DNA of 64,000 nt from Streptomyces flaveolus (GTDB taxonomy: Bacteria > Actinomycetota > Actinomycetes > Streptomycetales > Streptomycetaceae). This document shows positions 15,748 to 24,425 of the stretch, piece after piece; the stretch's first letter is position 1, and every line of letters starts with the position of its first letter. The stretch lies in contig NZ_JNWV01000037.1 in NCBI RefSeq assembly GCF_000716535.1, positions 124,001 to 188,000 on the forward strand. The letters are read 5' to 3'. The position numbers and the translations under genes are program-made. Below the pieces are notes generated by a model. That model made no database searches and was not told the origin of the DNA. It saw nothing but the letters and a program-made list of their open reading frames with translations.

Positions 15748-18488
15748 TCAGGCCTCCGGAGCCTCCACGGCCGCCGTGGCCTTACGGGTCCGGCGCGGCT
15801 TGGGCGTCGTCTCGGCGCCCTCACCGGCCGCCTCGGCAGCGGACGCCGCGGTCTTGCGGGTCCGGCGCCGCGGCTTGACCTCCGGCTCCTCGGTGGCCTG
15901 CGCCGGAATCTCCGGAGCAGCCGCCTCGGCAACGGCCTTACGGGTCCGTCGCGCCTTCGGAGCGGCGACCGCTTCCCCGTCGACCGCGTCCACGGTGGCG
16001 ACGGTCTTGCGCGTGCGGCGCGGCTTGGCCTCGGCCTCGGCCGTCTCCGGCTCGGCTGCGGCAGCCTTGTGGGTGCGGCGCGGCTTGGCCTCGGTGTCCT
16101 CGGCGGTGTCCACGGCGGCCTCGGCGGCAGCCGCGGTCTTCCGCGTGCGACGCGGCTTGGCCTCTCGGGTGCCGTGGCGGCCGTCTTGCGGGTGCGGCGC
16201 GGCTTCGCCTCCGTGCCTTCGGCGGTGTCCACGGCGGCCTCGGCGGCAGCCGCGGTCTTCCGGGTCCGGCGCGGCTTGGCCTCGGCCTCAGGGGCGTCGG
16301 GCGTGGCCGGCTCCGCTGCCTTGCGGGTGCGGCGGGGCTTCGCCTCCGTGGCCTCGGCCGTCTCCGGCGCGGCCGTGGTGGCCTTGCGGGTGCGGCGCGG
16401 CTTGGCCTCGGTGGCTTCGGCGGTGTCCACGGCGGCCTCGGCGGCAGCCGCGGTCTTCCGGGTCCGGCGCGGCTTGGCCTCCGCGGCCTCGGCCGTGTCC
16501 AGGGCCGACTCCGCCGGGCCGGTGGGCTCGGCCGCCTTGCGGGTGCGGCGACGGGGCTTGGTCTCCGCGGCCGGGGCCGCCTCGGAGACGGGCTCCGACA
16601 CCGGGCTGTCCGCGGCCACGGGCTCGGCCACCGGGGCCTTGTCCACGGTCGGTTCGGTCACCGGGGACTCGGCCTGAGCCGGGGCCGCAGCGGACTCGGT
16701 CACCGGGGACTCGGTCGCGGCCGACCTGCGGGTGCGGCGGCGGCGCGGCTTCTCCGGGGTGTCGAGGGCAGCGGGGCCCTCGGCCGTGGTCACCGTCTCG
16801 ACGGCGGCCTCGGGGGCCGTCGTCGGCGTGGCGGCGGCCGTCACCGGCTCCGCCGACGCTCCGCCGCGCGTACGGCGACGGCGGCGCGGGGTGCGGGTCT
16901 CGGCCTGCGTCTCCTCCGTACCGGAGGTCCGCGTGGCCTCGGCGGCCGGCGCGGCCGGAGAGGCGTCCAGCGGGGTGCCACCGCGCGTGCGGCGACGGCG
17001 ACGCGGCGTACGGGCCGGGCGCTCACGCTCGGCAGGGGCCGACTCGGCACGGCCACCGCGGCCACCACGGCCCCGCGCGCCCCGTCCGCCGGTCTCGCCC
17101 AGGTCCTCCAGCTCCTCCGCGTCCAGACCGGCACGGATCCGCTCCGAGCGCGGCAGGGTGCCCTTCGTGCCCTCGGGGATGCCGAGGTCGGAGAACAGGT
17201 GCGGGGAGCTCGAGTACGTCTCCACGGGGTCGTTGAAGTCCAGCTCCAGCGCCTTGTTGATCAGCTGCCAGCGCGGGATGTCGTCCCAGTCGACGAACGT
17301 GATCGCCGTACCCTTGGCGCCCGCGCGGCCGGTCCGGCCGACCCGGTGCAGGTACGTCTTCTCGTCCTCGGGGGACTGGTAGTTGATGACGTGGGTGACG
17401 CCCTCGACGTCGATGCCGCGCGCGGCGACGTCGGTGCAGACGAGGACGTCGACCTTGCCGTTGCGGAAGGCCCGCAGGGCCTGCTCGCGGGCGCCCTGGC
17501 CGAGGTCGCCGTGGACCGCGCCGGCGGCGAAGCCGCGGTTCTGCAGCTGCTCGGCGATGTCGGCGGCCGTGCGCTTCGTACGGCAGAAGATCATCGCCAG
17601 CCCACGGCCCTCGGCCTGCAGGATGCGGGCGACCATCTCGGGCTTGTCCATGTTGTGCGCGCGGTAGACGAACTGCTTGATGTTCGCGACCGTCACGCCC
17701 TCGTCGTCCGGCGCCGTGGCGCGGATGTGGACGGGCTGCGACATGTAGCGGCGCGCGAGGCCGATGACCGCGCCCGGCATGGTCGCCGAGAACAGCATGG
17801 TCTGGCGCTTGGCCGGAATCATGTTGATGATCTTCTCGACGTCGGGCAGGAAGCCCAGGTCGAGCATCTCGTCGGCCTCGTCGAGGACCAGACTCTTGAT
17901 GTGGTTCAGGTTCAGCTTCTTCTGGCCCGCGAGGTCGAGCAGACGGCCCGGGGTGCCGACGACCACGTCGACGCCCTTCTTCAGGGCTTCCACCTGGGGC
18001 TCGTAGGCCCGGCCGCCGTAGATCGCCAGGACGCGCACGTTACGGACCTTGCCGGCCGTCAGCAGGTCGTTGGTGACCTGGGTGCACAGCTCGCGCGTGG
18101 GGACGACGACGAGCGCCTGCGGGGCGTCCGTGAGGGCCTCGGGGGCGGCGCGTCCGGCCTCGACGTCGGCGGGGACGGTGACGCGCTCGAGGAGCGGCAG
18201 ACCGAAGCCCAGCGTCTTGCCGGTGCCGGTCTTGGCCTGGCCGATGACATCCGTGCCGGAGAGGGCGACGGGGAGTGTCATCTCCTGGATGGGGAAGGGG
18301 GTGGTGATGCCGACGGCCTCCAGGGCCTCGGCGGTCTCGGGGAGGATTCCGAGTTCTCGAAACGTCGTAGTCAGGGTGCTGCCTCTTCTGTGTGCGCGGT
18401 GCGAGGCGAGCGAGCGGGGGTCATGTCTGACCGTGCCGGGGACGTCGGCTGCCGTACGGACGAACCACTCGGGCAAGCCGTATGACAC
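15748..18488 (-). CDS. DEAD-box RNA helicase with repetitive basic tail, frameshifted near 16165
   Basis: The helicase core is intact: Q motif PFPIQEMTLP, Walker A AKTGTGKT, DEAD in LVLDEADEMLDLG, SAT in LFSATMPG, and HRVGRTGRAG. It is followed by a long disordered tail of EAKPRRTRKT-type Lys/Arg/Ala repeats that probably bind RNA. At about 16161-16168 the frame slips: the expected repeat frame continues to a stop at 15748, but the uninterrupted frame runs on through a different tail to 15438, crossing the terminator hairpin. This is either a real C-terminal frameshift or an assembly error within repeats. The start is uncertain: GTG 18488 or CTG 18374 (agagg upstream, directly before TTTFRELG). 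Confidence 0.85.
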
Positions 18489-18750
18489 GGGACCTCTGCC
18501 GACGCTCTAGCGCTCGTACCGCTGAGGGGTCCCTCCTGCCGTCGTACGATCATTGCCGTACGGCCTTGGAGGGCTGTCGGGTCGGAGCCGATCGGGCCAC
18601 CGACCGGGCATCCTCATGCGTGCGGCCTGTCGTGACACGTCGAGCATCGTCGACGCACTCTGGCAGGCGCATTACCACCATACCCCGGAATCGCGCACAT
18701 GCGATGGCCGATTTGGTCACGTAGTCGTGGTCACACTCGTTGACCAGGGC

Positions 18751-18778
18751 TTGAGCGGAGCGTCGAGCGGACTATTGT
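18751..18778 (+). promoter_or_regulatory. Leaderless promoter of the ferritin-like gene
   Basis: TTGAGC (18751-18756), a 16-base spacer and TATTGT (18773-18778) place transcription start at or within a base or two of the ATG at 18786, so the message is probably leaderless. The rest of the roughly 300-base region divergent from the helicase shows no other gene. Confidence 0.6.
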
Positions 18779-18785
18779 GCGCCTC

Positions 18786-19532
18786 ATGACTAGCTCTGAC
18801 AAGCCTGAGAACGCGTCCGCCGAACCCGCCGAACCGACCGGTGTCGCCGCCCAGGACTGGGCGCAGGCGTCCGCCGACCCGCAGTACCGCGCCGCGGTCG
18901 TGGATCTGCTCGGCGCGCTCGCGTACGGGGAGCTGGCGGCGTTCGAGCGGCTCGCGGAGGACGCCAAGCTGGCGCCGACCCTCGCGGACAAGGCGGAGCT
19001 GGCGAAGATGGCCTCGGCCGAGTTCCACCACTTCGAACGGCTGCGGGACCGGCTGACCGAGATCGGCGAGGAGCCCACGGCCGCGATGGACCCGTTCGTC
19101 GCCGCGCTCGACGGCTTCCACCGGCAGACCGCGCCATCGGACTGGCTGGAGGGCCTGGTCAAGGCGTACGTCGGCGACTCGATCGCGAGCGACTTCTACC
19201 GGGAGGTCGCGGCCCGGCTCGACTCCGACACGCGCGAGCTGGTGCTCGCCGTCCTGGACGACACCGGGCACGCCGGGTTCGCGGTGGAGAAGGTGCGGGC
19301 CGCCATCGACGCCGACCCGCGCGTGGGCGGCCGGCTGGCGCTGTGGGCGCGGCGGCTGATGGGGGAGGCGCTGTCGCAGTCCCAGCGGGTGGTGGCCGAC
19401 CGGGACGCGCTGTCCACGATGCTCGTGGGCGGGGTGGCCGACGGGTTCGACCTCGCCGAGGTCGGCAGGATGTTCTCGCGGATCACCGAGGCCCACACGA
19501 AGCGGATGGCCGCGCTGGGCCTGGCGGCGTAG
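18786..19532 (+). CDS. Ferritin-like fold (MiaE-related) protein
   Basis: The product is 248 aa. After a Pro/Ala-rich N-terminus, residues about 35-200 form a ferritin-like four-helix bundle with carboxylate/His metal ligands (GELAAFERLAEDA, EFHHFERLRDRL, SDFYREVAAR). It belongs to the actinobacterial MiaE_2-type group related to tRNA hydroxylases, but a tRNA substrate is not demonstrated. I chose ATG 18786 over the GTG nine bases earlier because the promoter -10 lies 8 bases upstream of it. Confidence 0.88.
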   Translation: MTSSDKPENASAEPAEPTGVAAQDWAQASADPQYRAAVVDLLGALAYGELAAFERLAEDAKLAPTLADKAELAKMASAEFHHFERLRDRLTEIGEEPTAAMDPFVAALDGFHRQTAPSDWLEGLVKAYVGDSIASDFYREVAARLDSDTRELVLAVLDDTGHAGFAVEKVRAAIDADPRVGGRLALWARRLMGEALSQSQRVVADRDALSTMLVGGVADGFDLAEVGRMFSRITEAHTKRMAALGLAA

Positions 19533-19566
19533 CGCTCCGTGGGGGCGGGCCTGCCGCTCTCCCGGC

Positions 19567-19620
19567 CGCGGGCCGTCGCGGCTGCTCGCGCGGTTCCCCG
19601 CGCCCCTGCCGGGGCGCGGC
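19567..19620. repeat. Dispersed Streptomyces intergenic repeat, copy 2
   Basis: It shares the core cgcggttccccgcgcccct with the copy at 11540-11596 and has its own CCCCTGCCGGGG stem. Like the first copy it directly follows the stop codon of the upstream plus-strand gene. Confidence 0.6.
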
Positions 19621-19622
19621 CC

Positions 19623-19892
19623 TTACGCCGTGGCTGATCGGCGGCGGAGGCGGCCCGCGGGGCGGAGGAGCAGGGACAGGGACGCGACCGAGATGACCGC
19701 GGCGCCCAGGAGGCTGAGCAGGGCCGAGCCGGGGCCCAGGGCGCTGTGGGTGACGAAGTCCCCGAAGAGGGCTCCGGCGATGCCCGTGCAGTACACCAGC
19801 GGGCGGGCCGGCAGCCGGTGGGCGAGGCGCTGGGTCGCCGCCCACGCGAGGATCAGACCGAGCACGGCGGAGCCGAGTGCTTCGAGGATCAT
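19623..19892 (-). CDS. Small integral membrane protein, 89 aa
   Basis: ATG 19892 follows gggaggga. The product has three hydrophobic segments (MILEALGSAVLGLILAW, LVYCTGIAGALFGDFV and LLSLLGAAVISVASLSLLL) and a basic C-terminus (RLRRRSATA), implying a cytoplasmic tail. It resembles small transglycosylase-associated/GlsB-like membrane proteins in topology, but no signature is certain. Single gene, convergent with the ferritin-like gene. Confidence 0.78.
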   Translation of the reverse strand: MILEALGSAVLGLILAWAATQRLAHRLPARPLVYCTGIAGALFGDFVTHSALGPGSALLSLLGAAVISVASLSLLLRPAGRLRRRSATA

Positions 19893-20013
19893 GTCGGGGG
19901 TCCCTCCCACGGCCGGTCTGGCTCGACGGTCGTAGCCCGTCATACCCGTGACCTGCGGATTGCAATCCTGCGCTGTGAAGGGCCTGTGCTCCATCCGTGC
20001 GCACGTCATGCGG

Positions 20014-20046
20014 AAGGGCCCGGCGGCACACGGCCGCCGGGCCCTT
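20014..20046 (-). terminator. Terminator downstream of the DUF3107 gene
   Basis: A perfect 14-bp stem (AAGGGCCCGGCGGC / GCCGCCGGGCCCTT, 5-base loop) lies 15 bases past the stop codon of the DUF3107 gene. The A/T ends of the stem supply short T runs in either direction. Confidence 0.75.
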
Positions 20047-20060
20047 CTCACGACTGCGGC

Positions 20061-20288
20061 CTAGAGCGCGCCGAAACCGACCTTGCGCACGGTCGGCTCG
20101 CCGATCTCCACGTACGCCAGACGGTCCGTCGGTACGAGGACCTTGCGGCCCTTCTCGTCCTGGAGGCTGAGCAGCCCCGTCTTTCCGGCCAGCGCCTCGG
20201 CCACCACGCGCTCGACCTCCTCGACGCTCTGACCGCTCTCCAGAACGATCTCGCGGGGCGCGTGCTGCACGCCGATCTTGACCTCCAC
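20061..20288 (-). CDS. DUF3107 family protein, 75 aa
   Basis: GTG 20288 is preceded by ggaggga. The product starts VEVKIGVQHAPREIVLES and has the compact alpha/beta pattern of DUF3107 (strand, helix VEEVERVVAEAL, strands GLLSLQDEKG and VLVPTDRLAYVEIG). The family is almost restricted to actinobacteria and its function is unknown. The longer frame to 20345 has no ribosome site. It lies downstream of, and on the same strand as, the TetR gene. Confidence 0.88.
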   Translation of the reverse strand: MEVKIGVQHAPREIVLESGQSVEEVERVVAEALAGKTGLLSLQDEKGRKVLVPTDRLAYVEIGEPTVRKVGFGAL

Positions 20289-20422
20289 GGCTATGTCCCT
20301 CCGACGGTCAGTGATGTGCGCGATCTTCCGCGCCCTACGCTGCACACATTAGCCCGGTGAGGGGACGTACACGCTGTGGGCCGGAACGCCAGGAGCGAAC
20401 ACCGAGCGGGAACAAACGGCCG

Positions 20423-21064
20423 TCAGTGGTGCTCGCTGCCGTGCAGCGGAAAACCGGCGATGCCGCGCCAGGCCAGCGAGGTCAGCAACTGCACCGCCTG
20501 GTCGCGCGGCACACTGCGGTCGCTGTGCAGCCAGGAGCGGGCGACCACCTGGGCGAGACCGCCGAGACCGGAGGCGAGCAGCATCGACTCCGCGCGCGAG
20601 AGGCCGGTGTCCTCGGCGATGACGTCGCAGATCGCCTCGGCGCACTCGTTGGTGACCTTGTCCACGCGCTCGCGCACCGCGGGCTCGTTCGTCAGGTCCG
20701 ACTCGAAGACCAGGCGGAAGGCACCGCCGTCGTCCTCCACGTAGGCGAAGTAGGCGTCCATCGTGGCCCGGACGCGCTGCTTGTTGTCGGTCGTCGACGC
20801 CAGCGCGCCGCGCACCGCCTGGATCAGCGACTCGCAGTGCTGGTCCAGCAGGGCGAGGTAGAGGTCGAGCTTGCCGGGGAAGTGCTGGTAGAGCACCGGC
20901 TTGCTCACGCCGGCCCGCTCGGCGATGTCGTCCATCGCCGCCGCGTGGTAGCCCTGCGCGACGAAAACCTCCTGAGCGGCACCCAGCAACTGGTTCCGCC
21001 GGGCTCGGCGCGGCAGACGGGTGCCCCGTGGGCGTGCCGCCTCAGTTTGCTCGATGGCTGTCAC
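20423..21064 (-). CDS. TetR family transcriptional regulator
   Basis: The product is 213 aa. The N-terminal TetR helix-turn-helix spans about residues 20-66 (LGAAQEVFVAQGYHAAAMDDI, then AGVSKPVLYQHFPGKLDLY). The C-terminal ligand domain is helical. GTG 21064 has gggagg 4 bases upstream; an ATG at 21088 would add eight residues. A CGGT-A-ACCG palindrome at about 21119-21127, near a possible -10 of this gene, may be an autoregulatory site. Target and ligand unknown. It groups with regulators linked to DUF3107 genes across Streptomyces; that context is from memory. Confidence 0.92.
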   Translation of the reverse strand: MTAIEQTEAARPRGTRLPRRARRNQLLGAAQEVFVAQGYHAAAMDDIAERAGVSKPVLYQHFPGKLDLYLALLDQHCESLIQAVRGALASTTDNKQRVRATMDAYFAYVEDDGGAFRLVFESDLTNEPAVRERVDKVTNECAEAICDVIAEDTGLSRAESMLLASGLGGLAQVVARSWLHSDRSVPRDQAVQLLTSLAWRGIAGFPLHGSEHH

Positions 21065-21304
21065 GCCGCCTCCCAAAGTCGTCCACATGCGGTGTAGGCC
21101 GCGCGGCCATCGTACTTTTCGGTAACCGTGGTGTGCGCGGTGCGAGCGCAGAATTTCACGTACCGGACGGATGGCGAAAGCCGTACGGCCCGTCGAACGG
21201 GGTCGGGCGGGGGCCGTGCGGTCCTGCGAGGTCAGCCGGCATCGCCCCTCGTCGGCATGCGTGATCGCCCCTCGTCGACGCGGCGGTGGCCGTCCTCGGT
21301 GCGG

Positions 21305-21538
21305 CTAGCGGTAGTCGTCCTCGTCGAGCGAGACGACGCGCGCCTGTTCGACGAGATCGGCCTCGTTCCCGCGCGCGGGGTCCAAGCCGGTCAGGGGGTC
21401 GTCACGGTCGGGCGCGATGTCCGCGTGCTGCTCGGCGGCGTCCACCTCGGGCGCCTCGACGTCCCTCTCCACTGCCGCGTCGGCCTCCAGGTCCTCGATG
21501 TCCACGATCGCGTCGGGCTCGGTGGGGTCATAGGCCAT
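21305..21538 (-). CDS. Small acidic protein, 77 aa
   Basis: ATG 21538 has aagggag about 8 bases upstream. The product is extremely acidic, with Asp/Glu throughout (PDAIVDIEDLEADAAVE), and has no signal or membrane segment. It is likely intrinsically disordered. It lies between the TetR gene and a divergently transcribed hydrolase. Function not recognised. Confidence 0.7.
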   Translation of the reverse strand: MAYDPTEPDAIVDIEDLEADAAVERDVEAPEVDAAEQHADIAPDRDDPLTGLDPARGNEADLVEQARVVSLDEDDYR

Positions 21539-21734
21539 GGTGGGCTCCCTTCCTACGAACGTCCCTGTAAGCGGCAGGGGCCACACGCGGGTGCCCTCTG
21601 TACGAGCCTAGGAGACGGCTGATCCGGACGCCATGCATCAGGCCCGTTCGGTGCCTGGTTCTCCGGATCCGGGCGGTTCAGTCTGTGACGGCGAACACAC
21701 CGACCTTGACGTGATCACCTCGTAACATTGCCGC

Positions 21735-22733
21735 ATGTCTTCGACCGAGTCGCCCTCCGTGCCGGCCGCCAGTGTGCTCCCCAGGGTGGCGCCCGTCCCG
21801 GCCGGCGAGGGCGAGCGGCTGCGCTCCGTGGGCCTGCCCGGCGCCACCCTGACGGTCCGTTCCCGGCCCCCCGCGCGCGAGGACCTGCCGCCCGCGCTGT
21901 ACGTCCACGGGCTCGGCGGATCCTCGCAGAACTGGTCGTCGCTCATGGCCGAGCTGGACGGCGTCGTCGACAGCGAGGCGGTCGACCTCCCGGGCTTCGG
22001 CGACTCCCCGCCCCCGGACGACGGCGACTACTCCGTCACCGGGCACGCGCGCGCGGTGATCCGCTATCTCGACGCGGCCGGCCGCGGCCCGGTCCACCTC
22101 TTCGGCAACTCGCTCGGTGGCGCGGTCGCCACGCGCGTGGCCGCCGTACGCCCCGACCTGGTCCGCACGCTCACGCTCGTCTCGCCCGCCCTGCCCGAGA
22201 TGCGGGTGCAGCGCAGCGCGGTGCCGACCGCACTGCTCGGCGTACCGGGCATCGCCGCGCTCTTCATCCGGCTCACCAAGGAGTGGACGGCGGAGCAGCG
22301 CGTACGCGGCATCATGGCGCTCTGCTACGGCGACCCGGGGCGGGTCTCGCCGGAGGCGTTCCAGTACGCCGTGGAGGAGCTGGAACGACGGCTGCGGCTG
22401 CCGTACTTCTGGGACGCGATGACCCGCTCGGCGCGCGGGATCGTCAATGCCTACACGCTCGGCGGGCAGCACGGGCTGTGGCGCCAGGCCGAGCGGGTGC
22501 TCGCCCCGACGCTGCTGATCTACGGCGGCCGGGACCAGCTCGTCGGGTTCCGCATGGCCCGCAAGGCCGCCCGCGCCTTCCGTCACTCCAGGCTGCTCTC
22601 CCTGCCGGACGCCGGGCACGTGGCGATGATGGAGTACCCCGACGTGGTGGCGGGCGCGTTCCGGGAGCTGCTGGCGCAGACGGCCGGTTCCCGCGACGGC
22701 GCCGACGCGGCCGTCGCGGGCGCGAGGAGCTGA
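21735..22733 (+). CDS. Alpha/beta hydrolase
   Basis: The product is 332 aa. HGLGGSSQNW (oxyanion region, near residue 58) is followed by nucleophile elbow GNSLGG (near 123), late Asp in IYGGRDQLVG and His in DAGHVAMMEYP. A lid domain with several hydrophobic helices occupies about residues 155-255. It resembles meta-cleavage-product and lipase-type hydrolases. ATG 21735 lies very close to a TAACAT, so it may be leaderless. The DUF3152 gene starts 8 bases downstream, implying an operon. Confidence 0.9.
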   Translation: MSSTESPSVPAASVLPRVAPVPAGEGERLRSVGLPGATLTVRSRPPAREDLPPALYVHGLGGSSQNWSSLMAELDGVVDSEAVDLPGFGDSPPPDDGDYSVTGHARAVIRYLDAAGRGPVHLFGNSLGGAVATRVAAVRPDLVRTLTLVSPALPEMRVQRSAVPTALLGVPGIAALFIRLTKEWTAEQRVRGIMALCYGDPGRVSPEAFQYAVEELERRLRLPYFWDAMTRSARGIVNAYTLGGQHGLWRQAERVLAPTLLIYGGRDQLVGFRMARKAARAFRHSRLLSLPDAGHVAMMEYPDVVAGAFRELLAQTAGSRDGADAAVAGARS

Positions 22734-22741
22734 GGTCCGGG

Positions 22742-24082
22742 GTGGGACGTCACAGCCGCCGCGGACCGGCCCCGAAGAGCGATTCCGCACGGCGGGGGGA
22801 GCGGCGCGGTGCGCGCTCCGAGGACGGGCGTGGTGCGCGCTCCGAGGGTGACAGAGGGGACAGGGGCGGCGCGGCCCGGCTGCCGGGAGCCGGCCCCACG
22901 GGTGCGCCTCGTCCGTCCGACGGCACTCCGGCGCAGGGTGTGCCGGGGTTTCCCGGTGGCACTCCGGCCCGTGGAGTGCCGGGGTTTCCCGGTGGTGCTC
23001 GGGCGCAGGGTGCGCGGAGCGGGCACCCCGAGCAGCGGGAAGCCGGCGGCGGCTGGGGGGAGTTCGCCGGGCGGCCGGCCGGCACCGGCGGGCCCGGTGT
23101 CGTGCTGCCTCGGCAGCGGCAGGCGGAGCCGGGTGCCCCGGGGCCGGGTGGGGCGCGGCGCCGCCCCGGGCCCCGGCAGGAGTACCTGGAAGCCTTCGAC
23201 GGCTCCGGAGACGGCCCACGCGACACCGGGGACGCCGGGGCCTCCGCGGCCGGCGGCGGTGTGCCCGCGCAGCGCGGCGGGAACAAGGGGTGGGCCTTCA
23301 CCGGCATCGCGGCGGCCGCCGTCACCACCGTGCTGGCGGTGGTCGTCGCCGGACAGGTGACCAAGGGGCAGGGCGACGCCGGCGCGAGATCGCGGTCCGC
23401 CGCCGACCAGGCCGGTGCGGCGGATCTCCCGGGCGACGTCCGGGGCGCACCGACGCCCTCCGTCGCGCCGAGCGCGGTGACGCTGACGTACGACCAGAAG
23501 ATGGGCAAGAAGTACCCGCTCGGCGCCGCGTCGAAGGGCTCGGGGAAGTTCGACGCCGTGCCCGGGGTCGACAAGGCACCGGGCACCGGGCAGAAGTACC
23601 GGTACCGCGTCGACGTCGAGCAGGGGCTCGGCCTGGACGGCGCGCTGTTCGCCGAGGCCGTGCAGCGGACCCTGAACGACAAGCGGAGCTGGGCCCACGG
23701 CGGTGCCCGTACCTTCGAGCGGATCTCCTCCGGCAAGCCGGACTTCGTGATCACGCTGGCCAGCCCCGGCACCACGGCGAAGTGGTGCGCCAAGTCGGGC
23801 CTGGACACCACGGAGGACAACGTTTCCTGCGACTCGGCCGCGACCGAACGCGTCATGATCAATGCGTACCGGTGGGCTCAAGGAAGCAAGACATACGGTG
23901 ACCGGATCCATGCGTACCGGCAAATGTTGATCAACCATGAAGTCGGCCACCGGCTCGGCAACGGACACGTGAGCTGCCAGAAGGACGGCGAGCTGGCGCC
24001 CGTCATGCAGCAGCAGACCAAGTTCCTGGACCACGACGGAATCCACTGCCGGCCCAACCCTTGGCCGTATCCCGGGAGTTGA
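22742..24082 (+). CDS. DUF3152 membrane-anchored putative zinc metalloprotease
   Basis: The product is 446 aa from GTG 22742 (gagg 7 bases upstream). Residues 1-175 are basic, Gly/Pro-rich and disordered, with a near-repeat (QGVPGFPGGTPA / RGVPGFPGGARA). One transmembrane helix follows (about 183-205, WAFTGIAAAAVTTVLAVVV), then the extracellular DUF3152 domain. That domain carries HEVGHRLGNGHVSC, an HExxH-type variant plus a third His, close to zincin metalloproteases. Substrate unknown. It is probably co-transcribed with the upstream hydrolase. Confidence 0.9.
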   Translation: MGRHSRRGPAPKSDSARRGERRGARSEDGRGARSEGDRGDRGGAARLPGAGPTGAPRPSDGTPAQGVPGFPGGTPARGVPGFPGGARAQGARSGHPEQREAGGGWGEFAGRPAGTGGPGVVLPRQRQAEPGAPGPGGARRRPGPRQEYLEAFDGSGDGPRDTGDAGASAAGGGVPAQRGGNKGWAFTGIAAAAVTTVLAVVVAGQVTKGQGDAGARSRSAADQAGAADLPGDVRGAPTPSVAPSAVTLTYDQKMGKKYPLGAASKGSGKFDAVPGVDKAPGTGQKYRYRVDVEQGLGLDGALFAEAVQRTLNDKRSWAHGGARTFERISSGKPDFVITLASPGTTAKWCAKSGLDTTEDNVSCDSAATERVMINAYRWAQGSKTYGDRIHAYRQMLINHEVGHRLGNGHVSCQKDGELAPVMQQQTKFLDHDGIHCRPNPWPYPGS

Positions 24083-24102
24083 CAGGCGCCGCTTGTGTCA
24101 CA

Positions 24103-24130
24103 TTGACATCAGCCGCACGGTCGTTCATAT
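24103..24130 (+). promoter_or_regulatory. Promoter for the peptide-transporter leader
   Basis: A perfect -35 TTGACA (24103-24108), 16-base spacer and TCATAT (24125-24130) put transcription start almost at the ATG at 24139. The leader ORF would therefore be translated from a leaderless mRNA. Confidence 0.6.
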
Positions 24131-24138
24131 TTCTGCCC

Positions 24139-24234
24139 ATGTGGTCTAGTCATGCCGTCTGCAGCAGCGCCGCCATCGAGCTGGCGCTCATCGGCGTGAC
24201 CGCGCTCTGCGTGGCCGACATTCACTGTCGCTGA
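24139..24234 (+). CDS. Putative 31-aa Cys-containing leader peptide
   Basis: The ORF encodes a 31-residue peptide starting MWSSHAVCSSAAIELALIG and ending ALCVADIHCR, with Cys at positions 8, 24 and 30. It has no ribosome site but a TTGACA promoter placed for leaderless translation. Three perfect hairpins follow before the transporter gene. Leaderless Cys-containing uORFs acting as attenuators of sulfur-related operons are known in mycobacteria. Placing this ORF in that class is inference. Confidence 0.55.
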   Translation: MWSSHAVCSSAAIELALIGVTALCVADIHCR

Positions 24235-24278
24235 CGCCGCCTCCCCGGCGTTCGCGTCGCGACTCTTCTCTCCCTTTC

Positions 24279-24388
24279 GTCCGTGACCGTGTCACGGACT
24301 TCTTCGACGACCCGACGCCGGGGCCGACGTCTGTCCGCAGACGTCTCACTCCTCGTCCACATGTCTCATCTGTCGAGAAACCCTCGAC
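24279..24388 (+). promoter_or_regulatory. Three consecutive hairpins in the transporter leader
   Basis: Perfect stems lie at 24279-24299 (GTCCGTGAC, loop CGT), 24326-24345 (GACGTCTG, loop TCCG) and 24372-24388 (GTCGAG, 5-base loop). The first is followed by a short pyrimidine run (TTCTTC). Alternative pairing could couple leader-peptide translation to transporter expression. The remainder of 24083-24425 holds no other gene I can see. Confidence 0.45.
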
Positions 24389-24425
24389 CAACCACGCCAC
24401 GTCACCCCGAGAGGTCGTCATTCCG

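Noticed and set aside
22750..24046. Long minus-strand frames opposite the DUF3152 gene
   Set aside because: No ribosome site, Pro/Arg-rich composition and antisense to a convincing gene.
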